Positions 1 through 6,754 of a stretch of 10,835 nucleotides of DNA are shown here, piece by piece. The stretch comes from Caldora sp. SIO3E6 (GTDB taxonomy: Bacteria; Cyanobacteriota; Cyanobacteriia; Cyanobacteriales; Coleofasciculaceae), in the NCBI GenBank assembly GCA_010672185.1, contig JAAHHL010000140.1, positions 1 to 10,835 on the forward strand, written 5' to 3'. The translations under genes were made by a program, and so were the position numbers. The notes under the pieces are model-generated. The model was not told where the DNA came from. It did not search any database and saw only the letters and a program-made list of their open reading frames with translations. Numbering within the stretch: position 1 is the first letter of the stretch; every line of letters starts with the position of its first letter.

Positions 1-21
1 CAAACTCATCCATACACAAGC

Positions 22-144
22 CTCCTGCCCCCTGCCTCCTGCCTTCTGCCTCCTGCCTCCTGCCTCCTGCCTTCTGCCTCCTGCCTCCTGCCTTCTGCCT
101 TCTGCCTCCTGCCTCCTGCCTCCTGCCTCCTGCCTTCTGCCTCC
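22..144. repeat. Heptamer tandem array TGCCTCC / TGCCTTC
   Basis: About 17 consecutive 7-bp units alternate between TGCCTCC and TGCCTTC with no spacers. This is the short tandem repeat style common between genes of filamentous cyanobacteria. The array ends next to a CACTAGTG palindrome (149-156). Reverse-complemented, the segment 125-156 matches 6245-6276 downstream of hpf in 29 of 32 positions, so the array probably belongs to a dispersed element cut by the window edge. Confidence 0.9.
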
Positions 145-179
145 AAACCACTAGTGCGGTAATTACCACTTAATCCTGA

Positions 180-208
180 TTGATGTCCGCAAAATTGACC
201 ACTATAAC
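180..208 (+). promoter_or_regulatory. Candidate sigma-70-type promoter of the VWA gene
   Basis: TTGATG (180-185, 4 of 6 to the -35 consensus) and TATAAC (203-208, 5 of 6 to the -10 consensus) are separated by exactly 17 bp. Transcription would start near 215, giving a very short leader before the AGGAG ribosome binding site at 221-225. A perfect 10-bp palindrome GGTAATTACC (158-167) lies 12 bp upstream of the -35 and could be an operator. This is inference from consensus matching only. Confidence 0.45.
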
Positions 209-231
209 TTTTACTTACTCAGGAGCTTTTA

Positions 232-1473
232 ATGAAAGTAAGTTTACATCCTGCCCTTAATGATACTCATATTGATGTCAAGCAACCGAATAGCCAACGC
301 CAGCTATCCCTAGCCGTAAGTGCCTTCTCCACTGAGGAAGAGCGTTCAGTTCCCCTGAATTTATGCCTAATCCTCGATCATAGTGGCTCCATGAGTGGGC
401 TCCCTCTGGAAACGGTTAAAAAAGCGGCTATGGGTTTGATGGAACGGTTACAACCAGGCGATCGCTTGTCAGTGGTTGCCTTCGATCATAGAGCTAAAGT
501 TATTGTCAAAAATCAGGAGATTGACAACCTAGACCATGTTAAAAAACAGCTCAAAAGGCTCTCTGCTGATGGAGGAACAGCGATTGATGAAGGGCTTAAG
601 CTGGGTATCGAAGAGTTAGCAAAGGGTAAACAAGACGCTGTTTCTCAGGCTTTTCTGCTCACCGATGGGGAAAACGAACATGGTGATAACAACAAATGTC
701 TGAAATTAGCCGGTCTAGCCACCCAACATAATATTACCCTCAATAGCTTAGGATTCGGTTCTAACTGGAACCAAGACATCTTGGAAAAAATTGCTGATAT
801 TGGTGCTGGCAGTCTGTCTTATATTGAGCAGCCAGAACAAGCAGTCGAAGAGTTTGGGCGCTTGTTTAATCGTATTCAGTCTGTCGGTTTAACTAATGCC
901 TATATGTTTTTGGATTTACCGCCTAAAGTAAGGCTAGCAGAACTCAAACCAATTGCTCAGGTAGCTCCTGATACCATTGAATTACCAATTCAACAAGAAG
1001 ATGGTCGCTTTCTGGTGCGCTTGGGAGACTTGATGACTGATTCTGAGCGAGTTATCCTAGCTAATCTATATATTGGTAAACTGCCAGAGGGTAGTCAAGT
1101 AATTGCCAAGGTACAAGTGATGTACGATGACCCAGCTATCGGTAAAGATGGGTTACTTTCTGAACTAATACCGATAGAAGCCACTGTTCAGGGAGTTTAC
1201 CAGCCATCCCCCAATGCCGATGTCCAAAGGTCAATTTTGGCTTTGGCTAAATATCGGCAAACCCAAATTGCAGAAGCGAAATTGCAAAAAGGCGATCGCG
1301 TCGGTGCGGCTACCATGCTGCAAACTGCTGCCAAAACTGCTATCCAAATGGGAGATCAAGGTGCTGCAACAGTGCTACAAACCAATGCCACTCGCTTGCA
1401 ACTAGGAGAAGAACTTTCCGAAGCAGACCGCAAGAAAACTCGCATCGTCTCTAAGACAGAGCTGCAAGAATGA
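232..1473 (+). CDS. von Willebrand factor type A domain protein
   Basis: 413-residue soluble protein with no signal peptide or membrane segment. The VWA domain covers roughly residues 42-215 and has a complete metal-ion-dependent adhesion site: DHSGS at 49-53, Thr116 in DGGTAI and Asp145 in LLTDGEN. Such domains bind a divalent metal and a protein ligand, so an intracellular scaffold or chaperone-like role is likely; the partner is unknown. The C-terminal half (about 216-413) is a beta-rich region followed by a helical, Ala/Gln-rich tail, with no catalytic motif that I recognise. Start: the ATG has AGGAG six bases upstream and a plausible promoter. It stands alone, converging on the lipoprotein gene, with no MoxR-type ATPase neighbour that would suggest a MoxR/VWA system. 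Two HIP1 octamers lie inside it. Confidence 0.88.
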   Translation: MKVSLHPALNDTHIDVKQPNSQRQLSLAVSAFSTEEERSVPLNLCLILDHSGSMSGLPLETVKKAAMGLMERLQPGDRLSVVAFDHRAKVIVKNQEIDNLDHVKKQLKRLSADGGTAIDEGLKLGIEELAKGKQDAVSQAFLLTDGENEHGDNNKCLKLAGLATQHNITLNSLGFGSNWNQDILEKIADIGAGSLSYIEQPEQAVEEFGRLFNRIQSVGLTNAYMFLDLPPKVRLAELKPIAQVAPDTIELPIQQEDGRFLVRLGDLMTDSERVILANLYIGKLPEGSQVIAKVQVMYDDPAIGKDGLLSELIPIEATVQGVYQPSPNADVQRSILALAKYRQTQIAEAKLQKGDRVGAATMLQTAAKTAIQMGDQGAATVLQTNATRLQLGEELSEADRKKTRIVSKTELQE

Positions 1474-1476
1474 ATA

Positions 1477-1521
1477 ATAGGGAATAGGGAATAGGGAATG
1501 GGGAATTGAGAATTGAGAATT
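1477..1521. repeat. Heptamer arrays GGAATAG and AATTGAG
   Basis: Just after the VWA stop codon there are about three units of GGAATAG, then a short GAATGGG transition, then about 2.5 units of AATTGAG. Both have a 7-bp period. This is the first part of a 166-bp gap between converging genes that is almost entirely repetitive. Confidence 0.8.
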
Positions 1522-1538
1522 GATATATTTAATTCCTC

Positions 1539-1583
1539 CTTGTCTCCCTTGTCTCCCTTGTCTCCCTTGTCTCCCTTGTCTCC
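1539..1583. repeat. Five-copy nonamer array CTTGTCTCC
   Basis: Five perfect copies of the 9-bp unit. The same unit recurs in the same orientation at 7940-7966 (two perfect copies and one CTTGTCTCT) inside another inverted-repeat-bounded segment, so this is a dispersed family and not a local slippage product. Confidence 0.9.
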
Positions 1584-1604
1584 TCCATCTCCGCGTCCCC
1601 CCAT

Positions 1605-1636
1605 CCCCGCGTCCCCGCGTCCCCGCGTCCCCGCGT
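1605..1636. repeat. Four-copy octamer array CCCCGCGT
   Basis: Four perfect 8-bp units ending three bases before the stop codon of the minus-strand lipoprotein gene (1640-1642). No U-tract hairpin terminator is visible in the convergent gap, so the arrays occupy the place where terminators would be expected. Confidence 0.88.
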
Positions 1637-1639
1637 CTC

Positions 1640-2851
1640 CTACTCAGGCTTATCCTTCTTCGTAGATAGCATTAAATTCGACTCGTTGACGCCAAACTTG
1701 TAGCCGATGCCAAAATTCAATGGCTTGATAGTATTGTCACCTTGATAGATTTTCCTTAACTCTGGCTGATACCGCTCAGCAAAGAGGCCAATGGGACTGG
1801 TATAGTTGCCATAATATGTTATGTCCCACTTCCCTTCGTCTACATACTTGATGGGCATACCGGAATCATCCTGTAGTAGATTGCCACTTTGGGTAAGAAT
1901 CAAATCTCGAATCTGGGAAAAACTATCCCGGTACATCAAATAGGAAGCAGCTTTGAGGTAGGTAGTTGGGGTTCCCAGTTGTTGGACAAATGCCTTAAGT
2001 TGGGGAGTTTTTGCCAAACCTTCATTGGAGATATCAGTGGAGAAATAATGGAGTGTTCGTGGCTCGGATTCTCCTTCTGGTAAAAAGGTGATTTTGACAC
2101 CGGAAATGGAGTTATCGCCAGCTGCTCCCTCACCTTGAGGCTGAATATTGGCATTCCCATCCATACTGATTGGCTGAATATCCATAATCTGGTTATTCGT
2201 GCGAGCCATAAATACCAGTATAATCGGCAGAGCTCCTTGCTGAGCCAAATCTACCTGCATATCATTCGTGCGGAAGAAGCTAAATTTTAAAATTTCTGAT
2301 AGAGCACCAACCACTCCCTGTAATTTAGCATTTCTTTGGGATTCGGAGAGTTCTTCGAGATCCGGGACTTCTCCCACAGGCTCTAAAGCTAACATCACAT
2401 ACTCACTACCCTTGGGGAACATAGTGAAGCCATACAAAAAATCTGGTCCGCTAAAAGGATAAAAGATCGGAGGAGAAGAGGCATTGATTGCTTTAAGTTC
2501 TTCTTTAGACCAAGCTCTGGCTTTAGATAGTTGTTGTCCTTCTAGTTGTGACCAAGCACCATTTAAATAACTAGCATGACTTTGCCAAGCGCCACTTTCT
2601 GTCATCTTGGCAATTGCTTCATTGTCCTTCACCTCCATACCAGCAAGAAATCTAGCTGTAGCAGTTAACTTGGCAGTTTTTTCTTCGTCAAACTCCACCA
2701 CAGCTTCTTGTGTTTTTGACTCAGTTTCCGCAACTTCCGTCGTTTCTTCTGTTCCTTGCTCAGCTGTCTCACTATTGCTGCCACAACCTCCAACAAAGAC
2801 TAGTAGTCCCAACAGTGCTATGAGTACAGACAGGGATTTTTTGATGTTCAT
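1640..2851 (-). CDS. Secreted lipoprotein of unknown function
   Basis: I choose the ATG at 2851 (403 residues) over an upstream TTG at 2866, because AGGA lies six bases before the ATG and would otherwise be inside the coding region. The N-terminus is a classic lipoprotein signal: MNIKK, a hydrophobic stretch (about 7-20), then VGG|C with the lipid-modified Cys23. An acidic, Thr/Glu-rich linker follows (about 27-58), then a mature domain of about 340 residues with no catalytic motif I recognise. Aromatic-rich stretches near 127-144 and 335-365 suggest a folded periplasmic domain. It lies 33 bp downstream of the amino-acid permease on the same strand, so co-transcription is likely. A role linked to that transporter (binding, envelope sensing) is possible but unsupported by a motif. 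Confidence 0.82.
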   Translation of the reverse strand: MNIKKSLSVLIALLGLLVFVGGCGSNSETAEQGTEETTEVAETESKTQEAVVEFDEEKTAKLTATARFLAGMEVKDNEAIAKMTESGAWQSHASYLNGAWSQLEGQQLSKARAWSKEELKAINASSPPIFYPFSGPDFLYGFTMFPKGSEYVMLALEPVGEVPDLEELSESQRNAKLQGVVGALSEILKFSFFRTNDMQVDLAQQGALPIILVFMARTNNQIMDIQPISMDGNANIQPQGEGAAGDNSISGVKITFLPEGESEPRTLHYFSTDISNEGLAKTPQLKAFVQQLGTPTTYLKAASYLMYRDSFSQIRDLILTQSGNLLQDDSGMPIKYVDEGKWDITYYGNYTSPIGLFAERYQPELRKIYQGDNTIKPLNFGIGYKFGVNESNLMLSTKKDKPE

Positions 2852-2884
2852 GATAATTCCTGGCAAAATTTATTTCATCTTGGT

Positions 2885-4210
2885 TTAATCCTGAGAATCG
2901 GAGGAAACAAGTTTGTTCCTAGCAGCGATTAAGTAAACTGGCAGACCGAGAGCAATTGTACCCAATCCTGCCAAAGATTCAACCGGTTTATCCCTGAAAA
3001 TAAAGACCAGTATCCACAGGCTAATTGCCAAGAATAGGAGTGGCGTTACTGGATATCCCCAGGTTTTATAGGGTCGTTGTACTTCAGGATACTTAAATCT
3101 GTGGATAAATACCCCCAAAACCGTCATAAAGGAAGAGAGAGTCAGGGTAAATCCCAGATAGGTAATTACGGCATCAAAGCTAGAGGTAATTACCAAAACT
3201 ATAACTATAGCTAGTTGCAGGAGAAGGGCGTAGTAAGGAACACCACTGTTATTTTTTCTGGCAAGCAGTTTAAACAAGGGAATATCCTCACCAATTACCT
3301 GGGTTACTCTCGGTCCTGCCCAAACCATAGAACTAATGGAAGATATTAGTCCAAAAGAGATCAACATACCCATAATTTTTGCCCCGGAGGAACCAAAAAT
3401 ACTTTCGGCAGCAATGTACCCTACTTCCAGTTGTCCCGCTAAGTTATCGATGGGGGTGCTGTACAGAAAAATAAAGTTGAGCAACAGATATAACAGCATC
3501 ACCACTAAAGTCCCCAATAGTAAAGACCGGGGCAGATTTTTCTCTGGTTCTTCTATCTCATTAGCAATGTAGATCGAAGCATTCCAGCCGGAATAGGAGT
3601 AGGTAACATATACCAGAGAAATAGCGAAGGGTGTACTGGCAATTAACGGTAGATCCCCTGAAGTTGGGAAGAAGTTGAGCCCTTGGGATTGAGCCAACAC
3701 CAGTCCACACAGGATTAAAACAACAATCAACAGCACTTTTAAGACGGTGAAGATTTGCTGGAAATAGCTTCCTGTTTTTACATTATTCAAGTGAATCAGG
3801 GAAACGGCAATAACCACCAATAAAGCGATCGCATTGGCATTGATAATCGGGAAAACACTGGTAAAATAGTTCCCCAAAGCGATCGCAGCAGCAGCGATTG
3901 GTGCAGCAAAACCGACTGTTACCGATACCCATCCCGACAGGAAGCCAACAATCGGATGATAAATCTCCGACAGATAATGATACTCTCCACCGGAACGAGG
4001 CATTACTGCTGCCAATTCACCGTAAGCAAGAGCACCACAAAGGGCGAAAATTCCCCCTACTATCCATAAGAACAGCAGGGCAAAACCGGATTGGATATCT
4101 ATTACTTGGAAACCGAGACTGGTGAACACGCCGGTTCCAATCATATTAGCTACGACAATGCAAATAGCCGTAAACAGGTTAATAAGACGAGGGTTCTGAT
4201 TTTCCTTCAT
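2885..4210 (-). CDS. APC-family amino-acid permease
   Basis: 441-residue inner-membrane protein with about 12 hydrophobic segments, the usual size for the amino acid-polyamine-organocation (APC) superfamily. Family signatures are visible. ANMIGTGVF (21-29) is the unwound TM1 substrate-binding loop. MPRSGGEYHYL (70-80) follows TM2. YSGWNASIYIANEIEEPEKN (206-225) is the conserved TM6 and loop region. These resemble the L-type/SLC7-like branch of secondary transporters that exchange or symport amino acids; the exact substrate cannot be read from sequence. The ATG at 4210 matches the expected N-terminus, but no Shine-Dalgarno is visible before it (upstream reads CTCCTACCCAATTA). It is first in a probable two-gene unit with the lipoprotein gene. 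Two HIP1 sites lie inside. Confidence 0.9.
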   Translation of the reverse strand: MKENQNPRLINLFTAICIVVANMIGTGVFTSLGFQVIDIQSGFALLFLWIVGGIFALCGALAYGELAAVMPRSGGEYHYLSEIYHPIVGFLSGWVSVTVGFAAPIAAAAIALGNYFTSVFPIINANAIALLVVIAVSLIHLNNVKTGSYFQQIFTVLKVLLIVVLILCGLVLAQSQGLNFFPTSGDLPLIASTPFAISLVYVTYSYSGWNASIYIANEIEEPEKNLPRSLLLGTLVVMLLYLLLNFIFLYSTPIDNLAGQLEVGYIAAESIFGSSGAKIMGMLISFGLISSISSMVWAGPRVTQVIGEDIPLFKLLARKNNSGVPYYALLLQLAIVIVLVITSSFDAVITYLGFTLTLSSFMTVLGVFIHRFKYPEVQRPYKTWGYPVTPLLFLAISLWILVFIFRDKPVESLAGLGTIALGLPVYLIAARNKLVSSDSQD

Positions 4211-4280
4211 TAATTGGGTAGGAGTGTTGATTTAGGACTAAGTTTACTTGCTACTCGGCAAATTTTTTGAGACGAACCAC

Positions 4281-4436
4281 AGGGTGAGCGAAAAAAAGGG
4301 TGGGGAGCGGAGGAGCGGAGGAGCAGAGGTGCGGAGGAGCAGAGGTGTGGAGGAGTGGAGGTGCGGAGGAAGAAGAGAGAACTGATAATTTTTGGATACT
4401 TAGCTAGGAAGTCCCACCCAAAATTTCGTTCACCCC
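4281..4436. mobile_element. MITE-like element, copy 1 (downstream of lipB)
   Basis: 156-bp non-coding element with 24-bp terminal inverted repeats. The left end is 4281-4304; the reverse complement of the right end (4413-4436) matches it at 18 of 24 positions, starting GGGTGA-CGAAA and finishing GGGTGGG. It is flanked by a 7-bp near-duplication, GAACCAC (4274-4280) and GAATCAC (4437-4443), as expected for a target-site duplication that has since mutated once. Inside are eight degenerate copies of the octamer GAGCGGAG (about 4304-4368) and a 30-bp segment (4370-4399) identical to copy 2. There is no transposase, so it must be moved in trans. The right end lies 14 bp from the lipB stop. Confidence 0.8.
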
Positions 4437-4457
4437 GAATCACACCAGTCACAGAGT

Positions 4458-5114
4458 TCACAGAGTGTAATTGTCAATTATCAGTTCAACATCAAAAACT
4501 TGCGCGAACTTGGTAGCCACCAACTGACGTACCTGTTCTACTGTAATCCCAGGGATAAATTGAGCAAGACTACCAACGGGTTTATTGGCAATGCCACAAG
4601 GTACAATCTTCTCAAAACCTGATAGTTCTGGGCAAACATTGAGGGCAAAGCCATGCATCGTCATCCAGCGGGATGCTTTAATCCCAATTGAGGCTACTTT
4701 ACTTCCCTCTAGCCAGACACCAGTCATTCCCGTAATACGCTCTCCTCGGAGTCCATAAACCCCTAGAAGTTGAATTAAGACCTCCTCCAACTGTCGCAGA
4801 TACCAGTGTAAGTCTTGCTGGTAATACCGCAGATTGAGGATGGGATAGCCCACTAGTTGACCGGGACAATGGTAAGTCACTTCACCACCTCGCTCCACCC
4901 GGTAAGTCGGCAATTCTACCACATTTGGGTCAAACTTCAGAAACTCAAGACTGGCTCCCCGACCCAAAGTGTAAACCGGGGGATGCTCCAACAACAACAA
5001 AACATCATCCAGGGTAGGGTCTTGGATACGATCTGCGACAAGCGATCGCTGCTGTTCCCAAGCCACAGCATAAGGCACTAAACCTTGATTATAGAGACAG
5101 CATCGACGAGGCAA
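4458..5114 (-). CDS. lipB: Octanoyl-[acyl-carrier-protein]:protein N-octanoyltransferase
   Basis: 218 residues, normal for LipB. It transfers octanoate from acyl carrier protein to the lipoyl domains of pyruvate dehydrogenase E2 and the glycine-cleavage H protein; LipA then adds sulfur. Diagnostic segments are LLEHPPVYTLGR (41-52), RGGEVTYHCPGQLVGYP (75-91) and HGFALNV (154-160). Catalytic Lys139 (GSKVASIG) and Cys173 (VPCGIANKP) are both present, judged by the corresponding E. coli and M. tuberculosis motifs. There is no in-frame ATG near the N-terminus. The TTG at 5114 is chosen because AGGAG (5123-5127) lies eight bases upstream and CLYNQGLVPY matches the usual cyanobacterial start region. 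That AGGAG is inside the target-site duplication of MITE-like copy 2, and copy 1 sits just past the stop, so the gene is tightly bracketed by mobile DNA. Confidence 0.95.
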   Translation of the reverse strand: MPRRCCLYNQGLVPYAVAWEQQRSLVADRIQDPTLDDVLLLLEHPPVYTLGRGASLEFLKFDPNVVELPTYRVERGGEVTYHCPGQLVGYPILNLRYYQQDLHWYLRQLEEVLIQLLGVYGLRGERITGMTGVWLEGSKVASIGIKASRWMTMHGFALNVCPELSGFEKIVPCGIANKPVGSLAQFIPGITVEQVRQLVATKFAQVFDVELIIDNYTL

Positions 5115-5128
5115 AACCTATTCTCCTA

Positions 5129-5285
5129 TGGGCGAGCGAAAAAAAGGGGGGGGAGCGGAGGAGCGGAGGAGCGGAGGAGCAGAGGAGCGGAGGAGCGGAG
5201 GAGTTGGGGAGCTGAGTAAGAAGAGAGAACTGATAATTTTTGGATACAAAGCTCAAGAAATCCCACCCAAAATTTCGTTCACCCC
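5129..5285. mobile_element. MITE-like element, copy 2 (upstream of lipB)
   Basis: 157-bp sister of the 4281-4436 element in the same orientation. The right 24 bp (5262-5285) are identical to copy 1, and the internal 30-bp block (5218-5247) is identical. The left end reads TGGGCGAGCGAAAAAAAGG. Eight octamer units based on GAGCGGAG (about 5153-5216) fill the middle. Perfect 7-bp direct repeats TCTCCTA flank it (5122-5128 and 5286-5292), indicating a more recent insertion than copy 1. It separates lipB from whatever promoter it originally had. Confidence 0.82.
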
Positions 5286-5311
5286 TCTCCTACAAGCACA
5301 AGCATAAGCGG

Positions 5312-5332
5312 AATTAAGAATTAAGAATTAAG
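5312..5332. repeat. Heptamer array AATTAAG
   Basis: Three perfect 7-bp units in the gap between lipB and hpf, 27 bp from the end of the MITE-like copy 2. Confidence 0.75.
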
Positions 5333-5361
5333 AATGCTTATAAAGTAACGATTATATCTCC

Positions 5362-5424
5362 CCTCAGCTCCCTCAGCTCCCTCAGCTCCCTCAGCTCCCT
5401 CAGCTCCCTCAGCTCCCTCAGCTC
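5362..5424. repeat. Seven-copy nonamer array CCTCAGCTC
   Basis: Seven perfect 9-bp copies. Together with the 5129-5285 element and the AATTAAG array it accounts for most of the 500-bp gene-free stretch 5115-5614. The non-repetitive remainder (5425-5614) is the probable hpf promoter and leader. Confidence 0.92.
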
Positions 5425-5532
5425 ACCCGGAGAGGGGTAACGAGGTATTTTGGCAAGAGGTCTAATGTCAAATAATGCAAAGGAATCTGAAGAGAAGTCA
5501 AAGGCGACTGTTTTCCAGAATACAAGGTGCTA

Positions 5533-5571
5533 CCGTAAAGGTATCCCCCAAAAGCAGCAATACCTACACGG
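5533..5571 (+). promoter_or_regulatory. Candidate hairpin in the hpf/lrtA leader
   Basis: CCGTAAAGGTAT (5533-5544) can pair with ATACCTACACGG (5560-5571): four pairs, a 2x2 internal loop, then six pairs, around a 15-nt loop. It ends 25 nt before the AGGAGG ribosome binding site. Cyanobacterial lrtA is known for a long leader that affects light/dark transcript stability, so a structured leader would fit; this specific role is inference. Confidence 0.4.
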
Positions 5572-5614
5572 CTGTAATTAATTACTTAAACCTTAGAGGA
5601 GGGAGTAGATCTGT

Positions 5615-6250
5615 ATGAAGCTTGTAATCCAGGGCAAGAATATCGAAATCACCGAGGCAATTCGTGAGTACGTACATCAAAAAGTGGAAAAGGCAGTAAA
5701 TCATTTTCAAAACTTAACTACTGAGGTAGACGTGAATTTGTCGGTGGCTCGTAATCCCCGGATCAATTCTAAGCAGACTGCGGAAGTTACCATTTACGCT
5801 AATGGTACGGTCATTCGTGCCCAAGAAGGCAGTGAAGACTTATATGCAAGTATTGATCTGGTAGCTGACAAAATTCAACGCCAACTGAGGAAATACAAGG
5901 AAAAGCTACAACACAAAAAAAACCATACTCAGGCTAAAATGGCCAATGTGGTAGTAGAAAGTTCGGCAGTAGATGATTTAATCGGCGATCGCACTCCTGA
6001 ATTACCTAGCGAAGTCGTGCGCACAAAGTATTTCGCTATGCCGCCTATGACGGTAGAAGACGCCCTAGAACAACTGCAACTAGTAGATCACGACTTTTAC
6101 ATGTTCCGGAATGCCAAAACCGATGAGATTAACGTGATTTATGAACGTAACCACGGTGGGTATGGAGTGATTCAACCCCGCAATGGCAACGGTCATACCA
6201 ATCACAAAAATGGTAAAGTCGCTAAAGATGCAGAGTATGCAACTCACTAG
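5615..6250 (+). CDS. hpf: Long-form ribosome hibernation promoting factor (LrtA/HPF)
   Basis: 211 residues. The N-terminal S30AE domain (about 2-98; MKLVIQGKNIEITEAIREYV start and KIQRQLRKYKEKLQHKK end) binds the 30S decoding region. A linker (about 99-135) leads to the C-terminal dimerisation domain (about 136-188; RTKYFAMPPMTVEDALEQLQ and VIYERNHGGYGVIQP), which joins two ribosomes into inactive 100S dimers. In cyanobacteria this gene is called lrtA (light-repressed transcript). AGGAGGGAG lies 9-12 bases before the ATG. The last residues (about 189-211) are a His/Asn-rich, unconserved tail. The final His codon and TAG stop (CACTAG) form part of a CACTAGTG palindrome shared with a repeat family, so the extreme 3' end may be derived from an inserted element. 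It is followed by rpsU, another small ribosome-associated gene, 324 bp downstream. Confidence 0.95.
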   Translation: MKLVIQGKNIEITEAIREYVHQKVEKAVNHFQNLTTEVDVNLSVARNPRINSKQTAEVTIYANGTVIRAQEGSEDLYASIDLVADKIQRQLRKYKEKLQHKKNHTQAKMANVVVESSAVDDLIGDRTPELPSEVVRTKYFAMPPMTVEDALEQLQLVDHDFYMFRNAKTDEINVIYERNHGGYGVIQPRNGNGHTNHKNGKVAKDAEYATH

Positions 6251-6346
6251 TGCTTTGAAGGCAGGAGGCAGGAGGCTCCGAGGGAAGAAAGTTTGTAGGT
6301 AAGCTTTTTTTCTCGCTTTGGGTTATTTCCATGCCTGCTGCACTAG
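6247..6346. repeat. Inverted-repeat-bounded element, CTAGTGC...GCACTAG type (copy A)
   Basis: The 7-bp inverted ends CTAGTGC (6247-6253) and GCACTAG (6340-6346) enclose 86 bp that begin with GGCAGGA heptamers. The left end resembles, in reverse complement, 125-156 at the window start (29 of 32). The right end TGCCTGCTGCACTAG resembles 7989-8003 (TGCCTAGCTGCACTAG, one base different in length). It overlaps the hpf stop codon. No clear target duplication is visible, so mobility is inferred from recurrence only. Confidence 0.45.
6288..6311 (+). terminator. Possible intrinsic terminator of hpf
   Basis: AAAGTTT (6288-6294) pairs with AAGCTTT (6301-6307), including one G-U pair, across a GTAGGT loop and runs into seven T residues (6305-6311). 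The stem is AT-rich and weak, but it is the only hairpin plus T-run between hpf and rpsU. It lies inside the CTAGTGC-type element. Confidence 0.35.
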
Positions 6347-6388
6347 GTTAGAACATAAAGGTTGAGATCAGGTATATCACACAAAAAA

Positions 6389-6430
6389 ACCTAACACCTA
6401 ACACCTAATACCTAATACCTAATACCTAAT
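6389..6430. repeat. Heptamer array ACCTAAC / ACCTAAT
   Basis: Six 7-bp units, two ACCTAAC followed by four ACCTAAT, in the 324-bp gap between hpf and rpsU. The rest of this gap holds the copy A repeat, a possible terminator and the inverted repeat upstream of rpsU. Confidence 0.88.
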
Positions 6431-6477
6431 CTCAGCTTGCTCTTACTCGACAAGTTAGCTTAACCTGGGAAGTGTAA

Positions 6478-6542
6478 GGTGAACGAAAATTAAGCACAGG
6501 CGCATTTGCTTAAGAGTAATTTTGTGCAACTTCGCTCATCCC
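6478..6542. other. Complex inverted repeat upstream of rpsU
   Basis: Outer arms GGTGAACGAA (from 6479) and GGATGAGCGAA (reverse complement ending at 6542) are imperfectly inverted and resemble the tips of the MITE-like elements around lipB. Inside are a perfect TTAAGCA/TGCTTAA pair (6490-6496, 6507-6513) and a perfect AAAATTA/TAATTTT pair (6486-6492, 6517-6523). It could be a degenerate short relative of that element or an RNA structure in the rpsU leader. No target duplication is seen. Confidence 0.35.
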
Positions 6543-6574
6543 AACTATTGGTTTTAACTTAAGGAGGAGATAAC

Positions 6575-6754
6575 GTGACCCAAGTGGTTGTAGGCGAAAA
6601 TGAAGGAATTGAGTCAGCGCTGCGCCGATTCAAGCGCCAAGTCTCAAAAGCCGGAATTTTCGCAGATATGAAGCGTCTGCGTAATTTTGAGACACCTATT
6701 GAAAAGAAAAAGCGTAAAGCGATCGCTAGAAGACGCAAACGCAGATACAACTAG
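6575..6754 (+). CDS. rpsU: 30S ribosomal protein bS21
   Basis: 59-residue basic protein with the bS21 pattern: an acidic N-terminus with GENEGIESALRRFKRQVSKA (7-26), then ADMKRLRNFETPIEKKKRK, ending in an Arg/Lys-rich helix ARRRKRRYN (51-59). bS21 sits near the 3' end of 16S rRNA and helps base-pairing with Shine-Dalgarno sequences during initiation. The start is GTG, preceded at seven bases by AGGAGG (6562-6567), one of the strongest ribosome binding sites in the window. A HIP1 octamer lies in the C-terminal codons. The TAG stop is followed at once by an octamer repeat array, with no visible terminator. The pairing with hpf upstream joins two ribosome-activity genes, but the 324-bp gap with repeats argues for separate promoters. 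Confidence 0.95.
   Translation: MTQVVVGENEGIESALRRFKRQVSKAGIFADMKRLRNFETPIEKKKRKAIARRRKRRYN

Noticed and set aside
22..144. Possible CRISPR array
   Set aside because: Units are contiguous 7-bp repeats with no spacers; the same holds for all arrays in the window.
4281..5285. Composite transposon carrying lipB
   Set aside because: The two elements have different target duplications, each matching its own inner and outer flank. This indicates two separate insertions, and no transposase is present.
5615..6754. hpf-rpsU operon
   Set aside because: The 324-bp gap contains a possible terminator, a repeat element and an array, so co-transcription is not supported despite the related functions.
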